NCBI GenBank assembly: GCA_947579665.1
Contig: OX388341.1
Location: 620,001-684,000 of the forward strand
Length of the DNA: 64,000 nucleotides
From: Sympetrum striolatum
Taxonomy: Eukaryota; Arthropoda; Insecta; Odonata; Libellulidae
Reading direction: 5' to 3'
A model generated the notes under the pieces. The model was not told the DNA's origin. It saw only the letters and a list, made by a program, of their open reading frames with translations, and searched no databases. Shown piece after piece: positions 1 through 12,739 of this stretch. The position numbers and the translations under genes were made by a program. Within the stretch, counting starts at the first letter, position 1; every line of letters begins with the position of its first letter.

Positions 1-1973
1 GCTATTGTTATCAAAAATAGAATACAATCACTTACGATTCCTTCTCTCTTCCTGTCCATCATGATGTCGAATCATCTGCAATACAATGGAGTCTGTGGTG
101 AAGCTGCGGTGCTTAGACAGATTAGGAGAGCCAGGAAGTGGAGGATGCCTAATAAATTGAGTATTAAAGTAAACAATGCGTATTTAGTTTAACTGTCATT
201 GCTGTTAATTGAGATTTATTTAGCTATTGTTATCAAAAATAGAATACAATCACTTACGATTCATTCTCTCTTCCTGTCCATCATTAAGTCGAATCATGTG
301 CAATACAATGGAGTCTGTGGTGAAGCTGCGGTACTTAGAAAGATTAGGAGAGCCAGGAAGCGGAGGATGCCTAATAAATTGAGTATTAAAGTAAACATTT
401 CGTATCTAGTTTAAATGTCATTGCTGTTAATTGAGATTAAGTTCGCTATTGTTATCAAAAATAGAATACAATCACTTACGATTCCTTCTCTCTTCCTGTC
501 CATCATGATGTCGAATCATCTGCAATACAATGGAGTCTGTGGTGAAGCTGCGGTGCTTAGACAGATTAGGAGAGCCAGGAAGTGGAGGATGCCTAATAAA
601 TTGAGTATTAAAGTAAACAATGCGTATTTAGTTTAACTGTCATTGCTGTTAATTGAGATTTAATTAGCTATTGTTATCAAAAATAGAATACAATCACTTA
701 CGATTCATTCTCTCTTCCTGGCCATCATTAAGTCGAATCATGTGCAATACAATGGAGTCTGTGGTGAAGCTGCGGTACTTAGAAAGATAGGAGAGCAAGT
801 TAGCGGAGGATGCCTAATAAATTGAGTATTAAAGTAAACAAAGCGTATTTAGTTTAACTGTCATTGCTGTTAATTGAGATTTAGTTAGCTATTGTTATCA
901 AAAATAGAATACAATCCCTTACGATTCTTTCTCTCTTCCTGTCCATCATTAAGTCGAATCATCTGCAATACAATGGAGTCTGTGGTGAAGCTGCGGTGCT
1001 TAGAAAGATTAGGAGAGCCAGTAAGCGGAGGATGCCTAATAAATTGAGTATTAAAGTAAACAATGCGTATTTAGTTTAACTGTCATTGCTGTTAATTGAG
1101 ATTAAGTTCGCTATTGTTATCAAAAATAGAATACAATCACTTACGATTCTTTCTCTCTTCCTGTCCACCATGAGGTCGAATCATCTGCAATACAATGGAG
1201 TCTGTGGTGAAGCTGCGGTGCATAGAAAGATTAGGAGAGCCAGGAAGCGGAGCATGCCTAATAAATTGAGTATTAAAGTAAAAAATGCGTATTTAGTTTA
1301 ACTGACATTGCTGTTAATTGAGATTAAGTTCGCTATTGTTATCAAAATTAGAATACAATAACTTACGATTCTTTCTCTCTTCCTGGCCATCGTTAAGTCG
1401 AATCATCTGCAATACAATGTAGTCACTGGTGAAGCTGCGGTGCTTAGAAAGATTAGGAGAGCCAGGAAGCGGAGGATGCCTAATAAATTGAGTATTAAAG
1501 TAAACATTGCGTATCTAGTTTAACTGTCATTGCTGTTAATTGAGATTAAGTTCCCTATTGTTATCAAAAATAGAATACAATCACTTACGATTCCTTCTCT
1601 CTTCCTGTCCATCATGAAGTCGAATCATCTGCAATACAATGGAGTCTGTGGTGAAGCTGCGGTGCTTAGACAGATTTGGAGAGCAATGAAGCGGAGGATG
1701 CCTAATAAATTGAGTATTAATGTAAACAATGCGTATTTAGTTTAACTGTCATTGCTGTTAATTGAGATTAAGTTCGCTATTGTTATCAAAAATAGAATAC
1801 AATCACTTACGATTCCTTCTCTCTTCCTGTCCATCATGATGTCGAATCATCTGCAATACAATGGAGTCTGTGGTGAAGCTGCGGTGCTTAGACAGATTAG
1901 GAGAGCCAGGAAGCGGAGGATGCCTAATAAATTGAGTATTAAGGTAAACAATGCGTATTTAGTCTAACTGTCA

Positions 1974-3303
1974 TTGCTGTTAATTGAGATTTAAGTAGCT
2001 ATTGTTATCAAAAATATAATACAATCACTTACGATTCATTCTCTCTTCCTGTCCACCATGAGGTCGAATCATCTGCAATACAATGGAGTCTGTGGTGAAG
2101 CTGCGGTACTTAGAAAGATAGGAGAGCAAGTTAGCGGAGGATGCCTAATAAATTGAGTATTAAAGTAAACAATGCGTATTTTGTTTAACTGTCATTGCTG
2201 TTAATTAAGATTTAGTTAGCTATTATTATCAAAATTAGAATACAAACACCTACGATCCTTTCTCTCTTCCTGTCCATCATTAAGTCGAATCATCTGCAAT
2301 ACAATGGAGTCTGTGGTGAAGCTGCGGTGCTTTGAAAGATTAGGAGAGCCAGGAAGCGGAGGATGCCTAATAAATTGAGTATTAAAGTAAACAATGCGTA
2401 TTTAGTTTAACTGTCATTGCTGTTAATTGAGATTAAGTTAGCTATTCTTATCAAAAATAAAATACAATCACTTACGATTCTTTTTCTTTTCCTGTCCATC
2501 ATTAAGTCAAATCATCTGCAATACAATGGAGTCTGTGGTGAAGCTGTGGTGCTTAGAAAGATTAGGAGAGCCAGGAAGCGGAGGATGCCTAATAAATTGA
2601 GTATTAAACTAAACAATGCGTATTTAGTTTAACTGTCATTGCTGTTAATTGAGATTTAGTTAGCAATTGTTATCAAAAATATAATACAATCACTTACGAT
2701 TCATTCTCTCTTCCTGTCCACCATGAGGTCGAATCATCTGCAATACAATGGAGTCTGTGGTGAAGCTGCGGTACTTAGAAAGATAGGAGAGCAAGTTAGC
2801 GGAGGATGCCTAATAAATTGAGTATTAAAGTAAACAATGCGTATTTAGTTTAACTGTCATTGCTGTTAATTAAGATTTAGTTAGCTATTATTATCAAAAT
2901 TAGAATACAAACACCTACGATCCTTTCTCTCTTCCTGTCCATCATTAAGTCGAATCATCTGCAATACAATGGAGTCTGTGGTGAAGCTGCGGTGCTTTGA
3001 AAGATTAGGAGAGCCAGGAAGCGGAGGATGCCTAATAAATTGAGTATTAAAGTAAACAATGCGTATTTAGTTTAACTGTCATTGCTGTTAATTGAGATTA
3101 AGTTAGCTATTCTTATCAAAAATAAAATACAATCACTTACGATTCTTTTTCTTTTCCTGTCCATCATTAAGTCAAATCATCTGCAATACAATGGAGTCTG
3201 TGGTGAAGCTGCGGTGCTTCAAAAGATTAGGAGAGCCAGGAAGCGGAGGATGCCTAATAAATTGAGTATTAAAGTAAACATTTCGTATCTAGTTTAACTG
3301 TCA
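1974..3303 (+). repeat. Tandem duplicated 665-bp trimer (two copies, type A)
   Basis: Units 1974-2638 and 2639-3303 form two consecutive trimers. The three members repeat in order: a 221-bp unit with GATAGGAGAGCAAGTTAG; a unit with AATTAAGATTTAG, ACACCTACGATCC and GCTTTGAAAG; and a unit with CTATTCTTATC and TTTTTCTTTTCC. Sharing of all these private variants in order shows a recent duplication of a three-unit block. Minor differences, such as GCTTCAAAAG in the last unit of copy two, arose after or during the exchange. Confidence 0.92.
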
Positions 3304-3525
3304 TTGCTGTTAATTGAGATTAAGTTCGCTATTGTTATCAAAAATAGAATACAATCACTTACGATTCCTTCTCTCTTCCTGTCCATCATGATGTCGAATC
3401 ATCTGCAATACAATGGAGTCTGTGGTGAAGCTGCGGTGCTTAGACAGATTTGGAGAGTAATGAAGTGGAGGATGCCTAATAAATTGAGTATTAAAGTAAA
3501 CATTTTGTATCTAGTTTAAATGTCA

Positions 3526-4633
3526 TTGCTGTTAATTGAGATTAAGTTCGCTATTGTTATCAAAAATAGAATACAATCACTTACGATTCCTTCTCTCTTC
3601 CTGTCCATCATGATGTCGAATCATCTGCAATACAATGGAGTCTGTGGTGAAGCTGCGGTGCTTAGACAGATTAGGAGAGCCAGGAAGTGGAGGATGCCTA
3701 ATAAATTGAGTATTAAAGTAAACAATGCGTATTTAGTTTAACTGTCATTGCTGTTAATTGAGATTTAATTAGCTATTGTTATCAAAAATAGAATACAATC
3801 ACTTACGATTCATTCTCTCTTCCTGTCCATCATTAAGTCGAATCATGTGCAATACAATGGAGTCTGTGGTGAAGCTGCGGTACTTAGAAAGATAGGAGAG
3901 CAAGTTAGCGGATTATGCCTAATAAATTGAGTATTAAAGTAAACAATGCGTATTTAGTTTAACTGTCATTGCTGTTAATTGAGATTTAGTTAGCTATTAT
4001 TATCAAAAATAGAATACAATCACTTACGATTCATTCTCTCTTCCTGTCCATCATTAAGTCGAATCATCTGCAATACAATGGAGTCACTGGTGAAGCTGCG
4101 GTGCTTAGAAACATTAGGAGAGCCAGGAAGCGGAGGATGCCTAATAAATTGAGTATTAAAGTAAACAATGCGTATTTAGTTTAACTGTCATTGCTGTTAA
4201 TTGAGATTTAATTAGCTATTGTTATCAAAAATAGAATACAATCACTTACGATTCATTCTCTCTTCCTGTCCATCATTAAGTCGAATCATGTGCAATACAA
4301 TGGAGTCTGTGGTGAAGCTGCGGTACTTAGAAAGATAGGAGAGCAAGTTAGCGGAGGATGCCTAATAAATTGAGTATTGAAGTAAACAATGCGTATTTAG
4401 TTTAACTGTCATTGCTGTTAATTGAGATTTAGTTAGCTATTATTATCAAAAATAGAATACAATCACCTACGATTCTTTCTCTCTTCCTGTCCATCATTAA
4501 GTCGAATCATCTGCAATACAATGGAGTCACTGGTGAAGCTGTGGTGCTTAGAAACATTAGGAGAGCCAGGAAGCGGAGGATGCCTAATAAATTGAGTATT
4601 AAAGTAAACAATGCGTATTTAGTTTAACTGTCA
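3526..4633 (+). repeat. Copy of 421-863 block followed by a duplicated 443-bp dimer
   Basis: The pair 3526-3968 matches 421-863 at an offset of 3105 bp, including the CATCATGATG unit followed by the CATGTGCAATAC unit with the AAGTTAG variant. The dimer 3748-4190 is then repeated at 4191-4633, both halves carrying TTTAATTAGC, TTCATTCTC and CATGTGC in the first unit. The offset of 3105 is 14 monomers less three single-base losses, as expected from exchange in register. Confidence 0.88.
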
Positions 4634-7518
4634 TTGCTGTTTATTGAGATTTAGTTAGCAATTGTTATCAAAAATAGAATACAATAACTTACGATTCTTT
4701 CTCTCTTCCTGTCCATCATGAAGTAGAATCATCTGCAATACAATGGAGTCACTGGTGAAGCTGCGGTGCTTAGAAAGATTAGGAGAGCCAGGAAGCGGAG
4801 GATGCCTAATAAATTGAGTATTAAACTAAACAATGCGTATTTAGTTTAACAGTCATTGCTGTTAATTGAGATTTAGTTAGCTATTGTTATCAAAAATAGA
4901 ATACAATCACCTACGATTCTTTCTCTCTTCCTGTCCATCATTAAGTCGAATCATCTGCAATACAATGGAGTCACTGGTGAAGCTGCGGTGCTTCGAAAGA
5001 ATTTGAGAGAAAGGAAATGGAGGATGCCTAATAAATTGAGTATTAAAGTAAATAATGCGTATTTAGTTTAAGTGTCATTGCTGTTAATTGAGATTAAGTT
5101 AGCTATTGTTATCAAAAATAAAATACAATCACTTACGATTCTTTTTCTTTTCCTGTCCATCATTAAGTCGAATCATCTGCAATACAATGGAGTCACTGGT
5201 GAAGCTGTGGTGCTTAGAAACATTAGGAGAGCCAGGAAGCGGAGGAAGCCTAATAAATTGAGTATTAAAGTAAACAATGCGTATTTAGTTTAACTGTCAT
5301 TGCTGTTTATTGAGATTTAGTTAGCAATTGTTATCAAAAATAGAATACAATAACTTACGATTCTTTCTCTCTTCCTGTCCATCATTAAGTCGAATCGTCT
5401 ACTATACAATTGAGTCTGTGTTGAAGCTGCGGTGCTTAGAAAGATTAGGAGAGCCAGGAAGCGGAGGATGCCTAATAAATTGAGTATTAAACTAAACAAT
5501 GCGTATTTAGTTTAACTGTCATTGCTGTTAATTGAGATTTAGTTAGCTATTGTTATCAAAAATAGAATACAATCACCTACGATTCTTTCTCTCTTCCTGT
5601 CCATCATTAAGTCGAATCATCTGCAATACAATGGAGTCACTGGTGAAGCTGCGGTGCTTCGAAAGAATTTGAGAGAAAGGAAATGGAGGATGCCTAATAA
5701 ATTGAGTATTAAAGTAAACAATGCGTATTTAGTTTAACTGTCATTGCTGTTAATTGAGATTTAGTTAGCTATTGTTATCAAAAATAGAATACAATCACTT
5801 ACGATTCTTTCTCTCTTCCTGTCCATCATTAAGTCGAATCATCTGCAATACAATGGAGTCACTGGTGAAGCTGCGGTGCTTAGAAAGATTTGGAGAGCCA
5901 GGAAGCAGAGGATGCCTAATAAATTGAGTATTGAAGTAAACAATGCGTATTTAGTTTAACTGTCATTGCTGTTAATTGAGATTAAGTTAGCTATTGTTAT
6001 AAAAATTGAATACAATCTCTTACGATTCATTTTCTCTTCCTGGCCATCATTAAGTCAAATCAATTGATATACAATGGAGTCACTGGTGAAGCTGCGGTGC
6101 TTAGAAAGAGTTGGAGAGCCAGGAAGCGGAGGATGCCTAATAAATTGAGTATTGAAGTAAACAATGCGTATATAGTTGAACTGTCATTGCTGTTAATTGT
6201 GATAAAATTAGCTATTGTTATCATAAATAGAATACAATCACTTAAAATTCTTTCCTTCTTCCTGGCCATCATTTAGTCGAATCATCTGCAATACAATGGA
6301 GTCTGTGGTGAAGCTGCGGTGCTTAGAAAGAGTTGTAGAGCCAGGAAGCGGAGGATGCCTAATAAATTGAGTATTGATGTAAACAATGCGTATTCAGTTT
6401 AACTGTCATTACTGTTAATTGAGATTAAGTTAAGAATTGTTATCAAAAATAGAAGACAATCACTTACGATTCTTTCTCTCTTCCTGTCCATCATTAAGTC
6501 GAATCATCTGCAATACAATGGAGTCCGTGGTGAAGCTGCGGTACTTAGAAAGATTAGGAGAGCCAGGAAGCGGAGGATGCCTAATAAATTGAGCATTAAA
6601 GGAAACAATGCGTATTTAGTTTAACTGTAATTGCTGTTAATTGAGATTAAGTTATCTATTGTTTTCAAAAATAGAATACAATCACTTACGATTCCTTCTC
6701 ACTTCCTGTCCATCATTAAGTCGACTCATTCGCAATACAATGGAGTCTGTGGTGAAGCTGCGGTGCTTAGAAAGATTAGGAGAGCCAGGAAGCGGAGGAT
6801 GCCTAATAAATTGAGTATTAAAGTATACAATGCGTATTTAGTTTAACTGTCATTGCTGTTAATTGAGATTAAGTTAGCTATTCTTATCAAAAATAGAATG
6901 CAATATCTTACGATTCTTTTTCTCTTCCTGGCCATCATTAAGTCGAATCATCTGCAATACAATGGAGTCACTGGTGAAGCTGCGGTGCTTAGAAAGATTT
7001 GGAGAGCCAGGAAGCGGAGGATGCCTAATAAATTGAGTATTAAAGTAAATAATAAGTATTTAGTTTAAGTGTCATTGCTGTTAATTGAGATTAAGTTAGC
7101 TATTGTTATCAAAAATAAAATACAATCACTTACGATTCTTTTTCTTTTCCTGTCCATCATTAAGTCGAATCATCTGCAATACAATGGAGTCACTGATGAA
7201 GCTGTGGTGCTTAGAAACATTAGGAGAGCCAGGAAGTGGAGGATGCCTAATAAATTGAGTATTAAAGTAAACAATGCGTATTTAGTTTAACTGTCATTGC
7301 TGTTTATTGAGATTTAGTTAGCAATTGTTATCAAAAATAGAATACAATCACTTACGATTCTTTCTCTCTTCCTGTCCATCATTAAGTCGAATCGTCTGCT
7401 ATACAATTGAGTCTGTGTTGAAGCTGCGGTGCTTAGAAAGATTAGGAGAACCAGGAAGCGGAGGATGCCTAATAAATTGAGTATTAAAGTAAACAATGCG
7501 TATTTAGTTTAACTGTCA
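4634..7518 (+). repeat. A-to-B transition zone of hybrid monomers
   Basis: Most units here combine the B-like GAGTCACTGG with the A-like TGAAGCTG, and most keep CTGTCC. CTGGCC first replaces CTGTCC consistently near 6030. A trimer repeats at 4634-5299 and 5300-5965 (offset 666 bp), marked by CTGTTTATTGAG in the first unit and by GCTTCGAAAGAATTTGAG in the second. The dimer start at 5078 recurs at 7075 (offset 1997 bp), and the CTGTTTATTGAG unit recurs at 7297. The stretch also holds clear type A units (about 6287-6850). The units here look intermediate between the two families. Confidence 0.88.
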
Positions 7519-8191
7519 TTGCTGTTAATTGAGATTAAGTTAACAATTGCTATCAAAAATAGAATACAATCTCTTACGATTCTTTTTCTCTTCCTGGCCT
7601 TCATTAGGTCGAAACATCTGCAATACAATGGAGTCACTGGTGATGCAGCGGTGCTTAGAAAGACTAGGAGAGCATGGAAGCGGAGGATGCCTAATAAATT
7701 GAGTATTAAAGTATACAATGCGTATTTAGTTTAACTGTCATTGCTATTAATTAAGAATAATTTGGCTATTGTTATCAAAAACAAAAATACAATCGCTTAC
7801 GATTCTTTTCCTCTTTCTGGCCATCATTAAGTCGAATCATCTGCAATACAATGGAGTCACTGGTGATGCTGCGGTGCTTAGAAAGATTAGGAGAGCATGG
7901 AAGCGGAGGATGCCTAATAAATTGAGTATTAAAGTATACAATGCGTATTTAGTTTAACTGTCATTGCTGTTAATTGAGATTAAGTTAGCTATTGTTATCA
8001 AAAATAGAATACAATCTCTTACGATTCTTTTTCTCTTCCTGGCCATCATTAAGTCGAATCATCTGCAATACAATGTAGTCACTGGTGATGCTGCGGTGCT
8101 TAGAAAGATTAGGAGAGCCAGGAAGCGGAGGATGCCTAATAAATTAAGTATTAAAGTAAACAATGCGTATTTAGTTTAACTGTCATTGCTG

Positions 8192-8205
8192 TTAATTGAG
8201 ATTAA
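8192..8205. other. Short dyad TTAATTGAGATTAA (example)
   Basis: TTAAT and ATTAA flank TGAG, giving a 5-bp dyad with a 4-bp centre at unit positions 7-20. It is present in most monomers. Units with GAGATTTAG or TGTGAATTG lose one arm. It is a possible protein-binding site, but I cannot tie it to a known family. Confidence 0.5.
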
Positions 8206-8256
8206 GTTAGCTATTGTTATCAAAAATAGAATACAATCACTTACGATTCTTTTTCT

Positions 8257-8347
8257 CTTCCTGGCCATCATTAAGTCGAATCATCTGCAATACAATGTAG
8301 TCACTGGTGATGCTGCGGTGCTTAGAAAGATTAGGAGAGCCAGGAAG
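8257..8347. other. 9-bp inverted repeat within the monomer (example unit 8186-8407)
   Basis: CTTCCTGGC at 8257-8265 and its reverse complement GCCAGGAAG at 8339-8347 are separated by 73 bp. The pair sits at unit positions 72-80 and 154-162 and recurs in most type B units. Type A units have CTTCCTGTC on the left and keep GCCAGGAAG on the right, giving one mismatch. The arms lie in the pyrimidine tract and the purine tract of the unit. They could form a stem in single-stranded DNA or RNA, or be a paired protein site. Function is unknown. Confidence 0.7.
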
Positions 8348-8359
8348 CGGAGGATGCCT

Positions 8360-8365
8360 AATAAA
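8360..8365 (+). promoter_or_regulatory. AATAAA hexamer in each monomer (example)
   Basis: The canonical eukaryotic polyadenylation hexamer occurs in CCTAATAAATTGAG at unit positions 175-180 on the + strand of nearly all units. It is lost where the unit has CCTAAGAATTTG, CCTAGTTAATTG or CCTAATACATTG. Whether it works depends on transcription, for which the sequence gives no evidence. In AT-rich DNA the hexamer can also arise by chance. Confidence 0.35.
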
Positions 8366-9072
8366 TTGAGTATTAAAGTATACAATGCGTATTTAGTTTA
8401 ACTGTCTTTGCTGTTAGTTGAGATTAAGTTAACAATTGTTATCAAAAATAAAATACAATCTCTTACGATACTTTTTCTCTTCCTGGCCATCATTAAGTCG
8501 AATCATCTGCAGTACAATGGAGTCACTGGTGATGCAGCGGTGCTTAGAAAGACTAGGAGAGCCAGGAAGCGGAGGATGCCTAATAAATTGAGTATTAAAG
8601 TATACAATGCGTATTTAGTTTAACTGTCATTGCTGTTAATTGAGATTAAGTTAACAATTGCTATCAAAAATAGAATACAATCTCTTACGATTCCTTTTCT
8701 CTTCCTGGCCTTCATTAGGTCGAAACATCTGCAATACAATGGAGTCACTGGTGATGCAGCGGTGCTTAGAAAGACTAGGAGAGCCAGGAAGCAGAGGATG
8801 CCTAATAAATTGAGTATTGAAGTAAACAATGCGTATTTAGTTTAACTGTCATTGCTGTTAATTGAGATTAAGTTAACTATTGTTATCAAAAATAGAATAC
8901 AATAGTTACGATTCTTTCTCTCTTCCTGTCCATCATAAAGTCGAATCATCTGCAATAGAATGGAGTCTGTGGTGAAGCTGTGGTGCTTAGAAAGATTTGG
9001 AGAGCCAGGAAGTGGAGGATGCCTAATAAATTGAGTATTAAAGTATACAAAGCGTATTAAGTTTAACTGTCA

Positions 9073-12000
9073 TTGCTGTTAATTGAGATTAAGTTAGCTA
9101 TTGTTATCAAAATAGAATACAATCTCTTACGATTCTTTTTCTCTTCCTGGCCAACATTAAGTCGAATCATCTTTAATACAATGGAGTCACTGGTGATGCT
9201 GCGGTGCTTAGAAAGATTTGGAGAGCCAGGAAGCGGAGGATGCCTAATAAATTGAGTATTAAAGCAAACAATGCGTATTTAGTTTAACTGTCATTGCTGT
9301 TAATTGAGATTAAGTTAGCTATTGCTATCAAAAATAAAATACAATCTCTTACGATTCTATCTCTCTTCCTGTCCATCATTAAGTCGAATCATCTGCAATA
9401 CAATGGAGTCACTGGTGATGCTGCGGTACTTAGAAAGATTAGGAGAGCCAGGAAGCGGAGGATGCCTAATAAATTGAGTATTAAAGTATACAATGCGTAT
9501 TTAGTTTAACTGTCATTGCTGTTAATTGAGATTAAGTTAGCTATTGTTATCAATAATAGAATACAATCTCTTACGATTCTTTTTCTCTTCCTGGCCAACA
9601 TTAAGTCGAATCATCTTTAATACAATGGAGTCACTGGTGATGCTGCGGTGCTTAGAAAGATTAGGAGAGCCAGGAAGCGGAGGATGCCTAATAAATTGAG
9701 TATTAAAGTATACAAAGCGTATTAAGTTTAACTGTCATTGCTGTTAATTGAGATTAAGTTAGCTATTGTTATCAAAATAGAATACAATCTCTTACGATTC
9801 TTTTTCTCTTCCTGGCCAACATTAAGTCGAATCATCTTTAATACAATGGAGTCACTGGTGATGCTGCGGTGCTTAGAAAGATTTGGAGAGCCAGGAAGCG
9901 GAGGATGCCTAATAAATTGAGTATTAAAGCAAACAATGCGTATTTAGTTTAACTGTCATTGCTGTTAATTGAGATTAAGTTAGCTATTGCTATCAAAAAT
10001 AAAATACAATCTCTTACGATTCTATCTCTCTTCCTGTCCATCATTAAGTCGAATCATCTGCAATACAATGGAGTCACTGGTGATGCTGCGGTACTTAGAA
10101 AGATTAGGAGAGCCAGGAAGCGGAGGATGCCTAATAAATTGAGTATTAAAGTATACAATGCGTATTTAGTTTAACTGTCATTGCTGTTAATTGAGATTAA
10201 GTTAGCTATTGTTATCAAAATAGAATACAATCTCTTACGATTCTTTTTCTCTTCCTGGCCAACATTAAGTCGAATCATCTTTAATACAATGGAGTCACTG
10301 GTGATGCTGCGGTGCTTAGAAAGATTAGGAGAGCCAGGAAGCGGAGGATGCCTAATAAATTGAGTATTAAAGTATACAAAGCGTATTAAGTTTAACTGTC
10401 ATTGCTGTTAATTGAGATTAAGTTAGCTATTGTTATCAAAATAGAATACAATCTCTTACGATTCTTTTTCTCTTCCTGGCCAACATTAAGTCGAATCATC
10501 TTTAATACAATGGAGTCACTGGTGATGCTGCGGTGCTTAGAAAGATTTGGAGAGCCAGGAAGCGGAGGATGCCTAATAAATTGAGTATTAAAGTATACAA
10601 TGCGTATTTAGTTTAACTGTCATTGCTGTTAATTGAGATTAAGTTAGCTATTGTTATCAAAATAGAATACAATCTCTTACGATTCTTTTTCTCTTCCTGG
10701 CCAACATTAAGTCGAATCATCTTTAATACAATGGAGTCACTGGTGATGCTGCGGTACTTAGAAAGATTAGGAGAGCCAGGAAGCGGAGGATGCCTAATAA
10801 ATTGAGTATTAAAGTATACAATGCGTATTTAGTTTAACTGTCATTGCTGTTAATTGAGATTAAGTTAGCTATTGTTATCAATAATAGAATACAATCTCTT
10901 ACGATTCTTTTTCTCTTCCTGGCCAACATTAAGTCGAATCATCTTTAATACAATGGAGTCACTGGTGATGCTGCGGTGCTTAGAAAGATTAGGAGAGCCA
11001 GGAAGCGGAGGATGCCTAATAAATTGAGTATTAAAGTATACAAAGCGTATTAAGTTTAACTGTCATTGCTGTTAATTGAGATTAAGTTAGCTATTGTTAT
11101 CAAAATAGAATACAATCTCTTACGATTCTTTTTCTCTTCCTGGCCAACATTAAGTCGAATCATCTTTAATACAATGGAGTCACTGGTGATGCTGCGGTGC
11201 TTAGAAAGATTTGGAGAGCCAGGAAGCGGAGGATGCCTAATAAATAGAGTATTAAAGCAAACAATGCGTATTTAGTTTAACTGTCATTGCTGTTAATTGA
11301 GATTAAGTTAGCTATTGCTATCAAAAATAAAATACAATCTCTTACGATTCTATCTCCCTTCCTGTCCATCATTAAGTCGAATCATCTGCAATACAATGGA
11401 GTCACTGGTGATGCTGCGGTACTTAGAAAGATTAGGAGAGCCAGGAAGCGGAGGATGCCTAATAAATTGAGTATTAAAGTATACAATGCGTATTAAGTTT
11501 AACTGTCATTGCTGTTAATTGAGATTAAGTTAGCTATTGTTATCAATAATAGAATACAATCTCTTACGATTCTTTTTCTCTTCCTGGCCAACATTAAGTC
11601 GAATCATCTTTAATACAATGGAGTCACTGGTGATGCTGCGGTGCTTAGAAAGATTAGGAGAGCCAGGAAGCGGAGGATGCCTAATAAAGTGAGTATTAAA
11701 GTATACAATGCGTATTTAGTTTAACTGTCATTGCTGTTAATTGAGATTAAGTTAGCTATTGCTATCAAAAATAAAATACAATCTCTTACGATTCTATCTC
11801 TCTTCCTGTCCATCATTAAGTCGAATCATCTGCAATACAATGGAGTCACTGGTGATGCTGCGGTACTTAGAAAGATTAGGAGAGCCAGGAAGCGGAGGAT
11901 GCCTAATAAATTGAGTATTAAAGTATACAATGCGTATTTAGTTTAACTGTCATTGCTGTTAATTGAGATTAAGTTAGCTATTGTTATCAATAATAGAATA

Positions 12001-12618
12001 CAATCTCTTACGATTCTTTTTCTCTTCCTGGCCAACATTGAGTCGAATCATCTTTAATACAATGGAGTTACTGGTGATGCTGCGGTGCTTAGAAAGATTA
12101 GGAGAGCCAGGAAGCGGAGGATGCCTAATAAAGTGAGTATTAAAGTATACAATGCGTATTAAGTTTAACTGTCATTGCTGTTAATTGAGATTAAGTTAGC
12201 TATTGTTATCAATAATAGAATACAATCTCTTACGATTCTTTTTCTCTTCCTGGCCATCATTAAGTCGAATCATCTTTAATACAATGGAGTCACTGGTGAT
12301 GCTGCGGTGCTTAGAAAGATTAGGAGAGCCAGGAAGCGGAGGATGCCTAAGAATTTGAGTATTAAAGTATACAATGCGTATTAAGTTTAACTGTCATTGC
12401 TGTTAATTGAGATTAAGTTAGCTATTGTTATCAATAATAGAATACAATCTCTTACGATTCTTTTTCTCTTCCTGGCCAACATTAAGTCGAATCATCTTTA
12501 ATACAATGGAGTCACTGGTGATGCTGCGGTGCTTAGAAAGATTTGGAGAGCCAGGAAGCGGAGGATGCCTAATAAAGTGAGTATTAAAGTATACAATGCG
12601 TATTAAGTTTAACTGTCA
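9073..12618 (+). repeat. Trimeric higher-order repeat, 664/665 bp
   Basis: Three unit kinds alternate: a 221-bp B2 unit with TTATCAAAATAG and CTTTAATAC; a 222-bp B1 unit with GCTATCAAAAATAAAATAC and CTGTCCATC; and a B2 unit with ATCAATAATAG. Trimer boundaries fall at 9073, 9738, 10402, 11066 and 11731, giving spacings of 665, 664, 664 and 665 bp. Member order varies between trimers (for example 10402-11065 lacks the ATAAAATAC unit). From 11731 to 12618 four 222-bp units follow. Copies are nearly identical, so this block was amplified recently relative to 1-7 kb. Confidence 0.93.
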
Positions 12619-12739
12619 TTGCTGTTAATTGAGATTAAGTTAGCTATTGTTATCAATAATAGAATACAATCTCTTACGATTCTTTTTCTCTTCCTGGCCA
12701 TCATTCAGTCGAATCATCTTTAATACAATGGAGTCACTG
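12619..12739 (+). repeat. 121-bp truncated monomer, first in the window
   Basis: The unit stops after GAGTCACTG and the next unit starts immediately with TTGCTG, so 101 bp (GTGATGCTG through GTTTAACTGTCA) are missing. It carries ATCAATAATAG, CATCATTCAGTCG and CTTTAATAC and is followed by a B1 unit with AAATAAAATAC at 12740. Confidence 0.95.

Larger units (their letters stand above)
1..4633 (+). repeat. Type A satellite sub-array
   Basis: Units here carry the type A markers CTGTCCATC, GAGTCTGTGG and TGAAGCTGCGG, mostly with CACTTACGATTC. B-like GAGTCACTGG first appears near 4080, with one isolated case (GTAGTCACTGG) near 1420. Several units contain the private variant GATAGGAGAGCAAGTTAG (near 785, 2118, 2783, 3891 and 4334), which removes one base and makes a 221-bp unit. 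Some units have GAGATTTAG instead of GAGATTAAG. No 121- or 60-bp truncated units occur here. Divergence between neighbours looks higher than in the blocks downstream, suggesting an older or less recently homogenised part of the array. Confidence 0.93.
7519..9072 (+). repeat. Early type B sub-array
   Basis: This is the first continuous run of TGATGCTGCGG or TGATGCAGCGG units, with CTGGCC and CTCTTACGATTC. Units 7519 and 8630 share the rare set TTAACAATTGCTATC, GGCCTTCATTAGGTCGAAAC and GATGCAGCGG at an offset of 1111 bp, so a five-unit block appears to have been duplicated. The 7741 unit is one base longer (ACAAAAATAC). The unit at 8852 is an A-type insertion (CTGTCC, GAGTCTGTGG) inside the B run. 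Confidence 0.88.

Noticed and set aside
36..70. Phased A/T tracts causing curvature (CAAAAATAG and TTCTTTTTCT in each unit)
   Set aside because: The two tracts are centred about 28 bp apart, which is not a whole number of helical turns, and no third phased tract is present. I cannot support a curvature claim.
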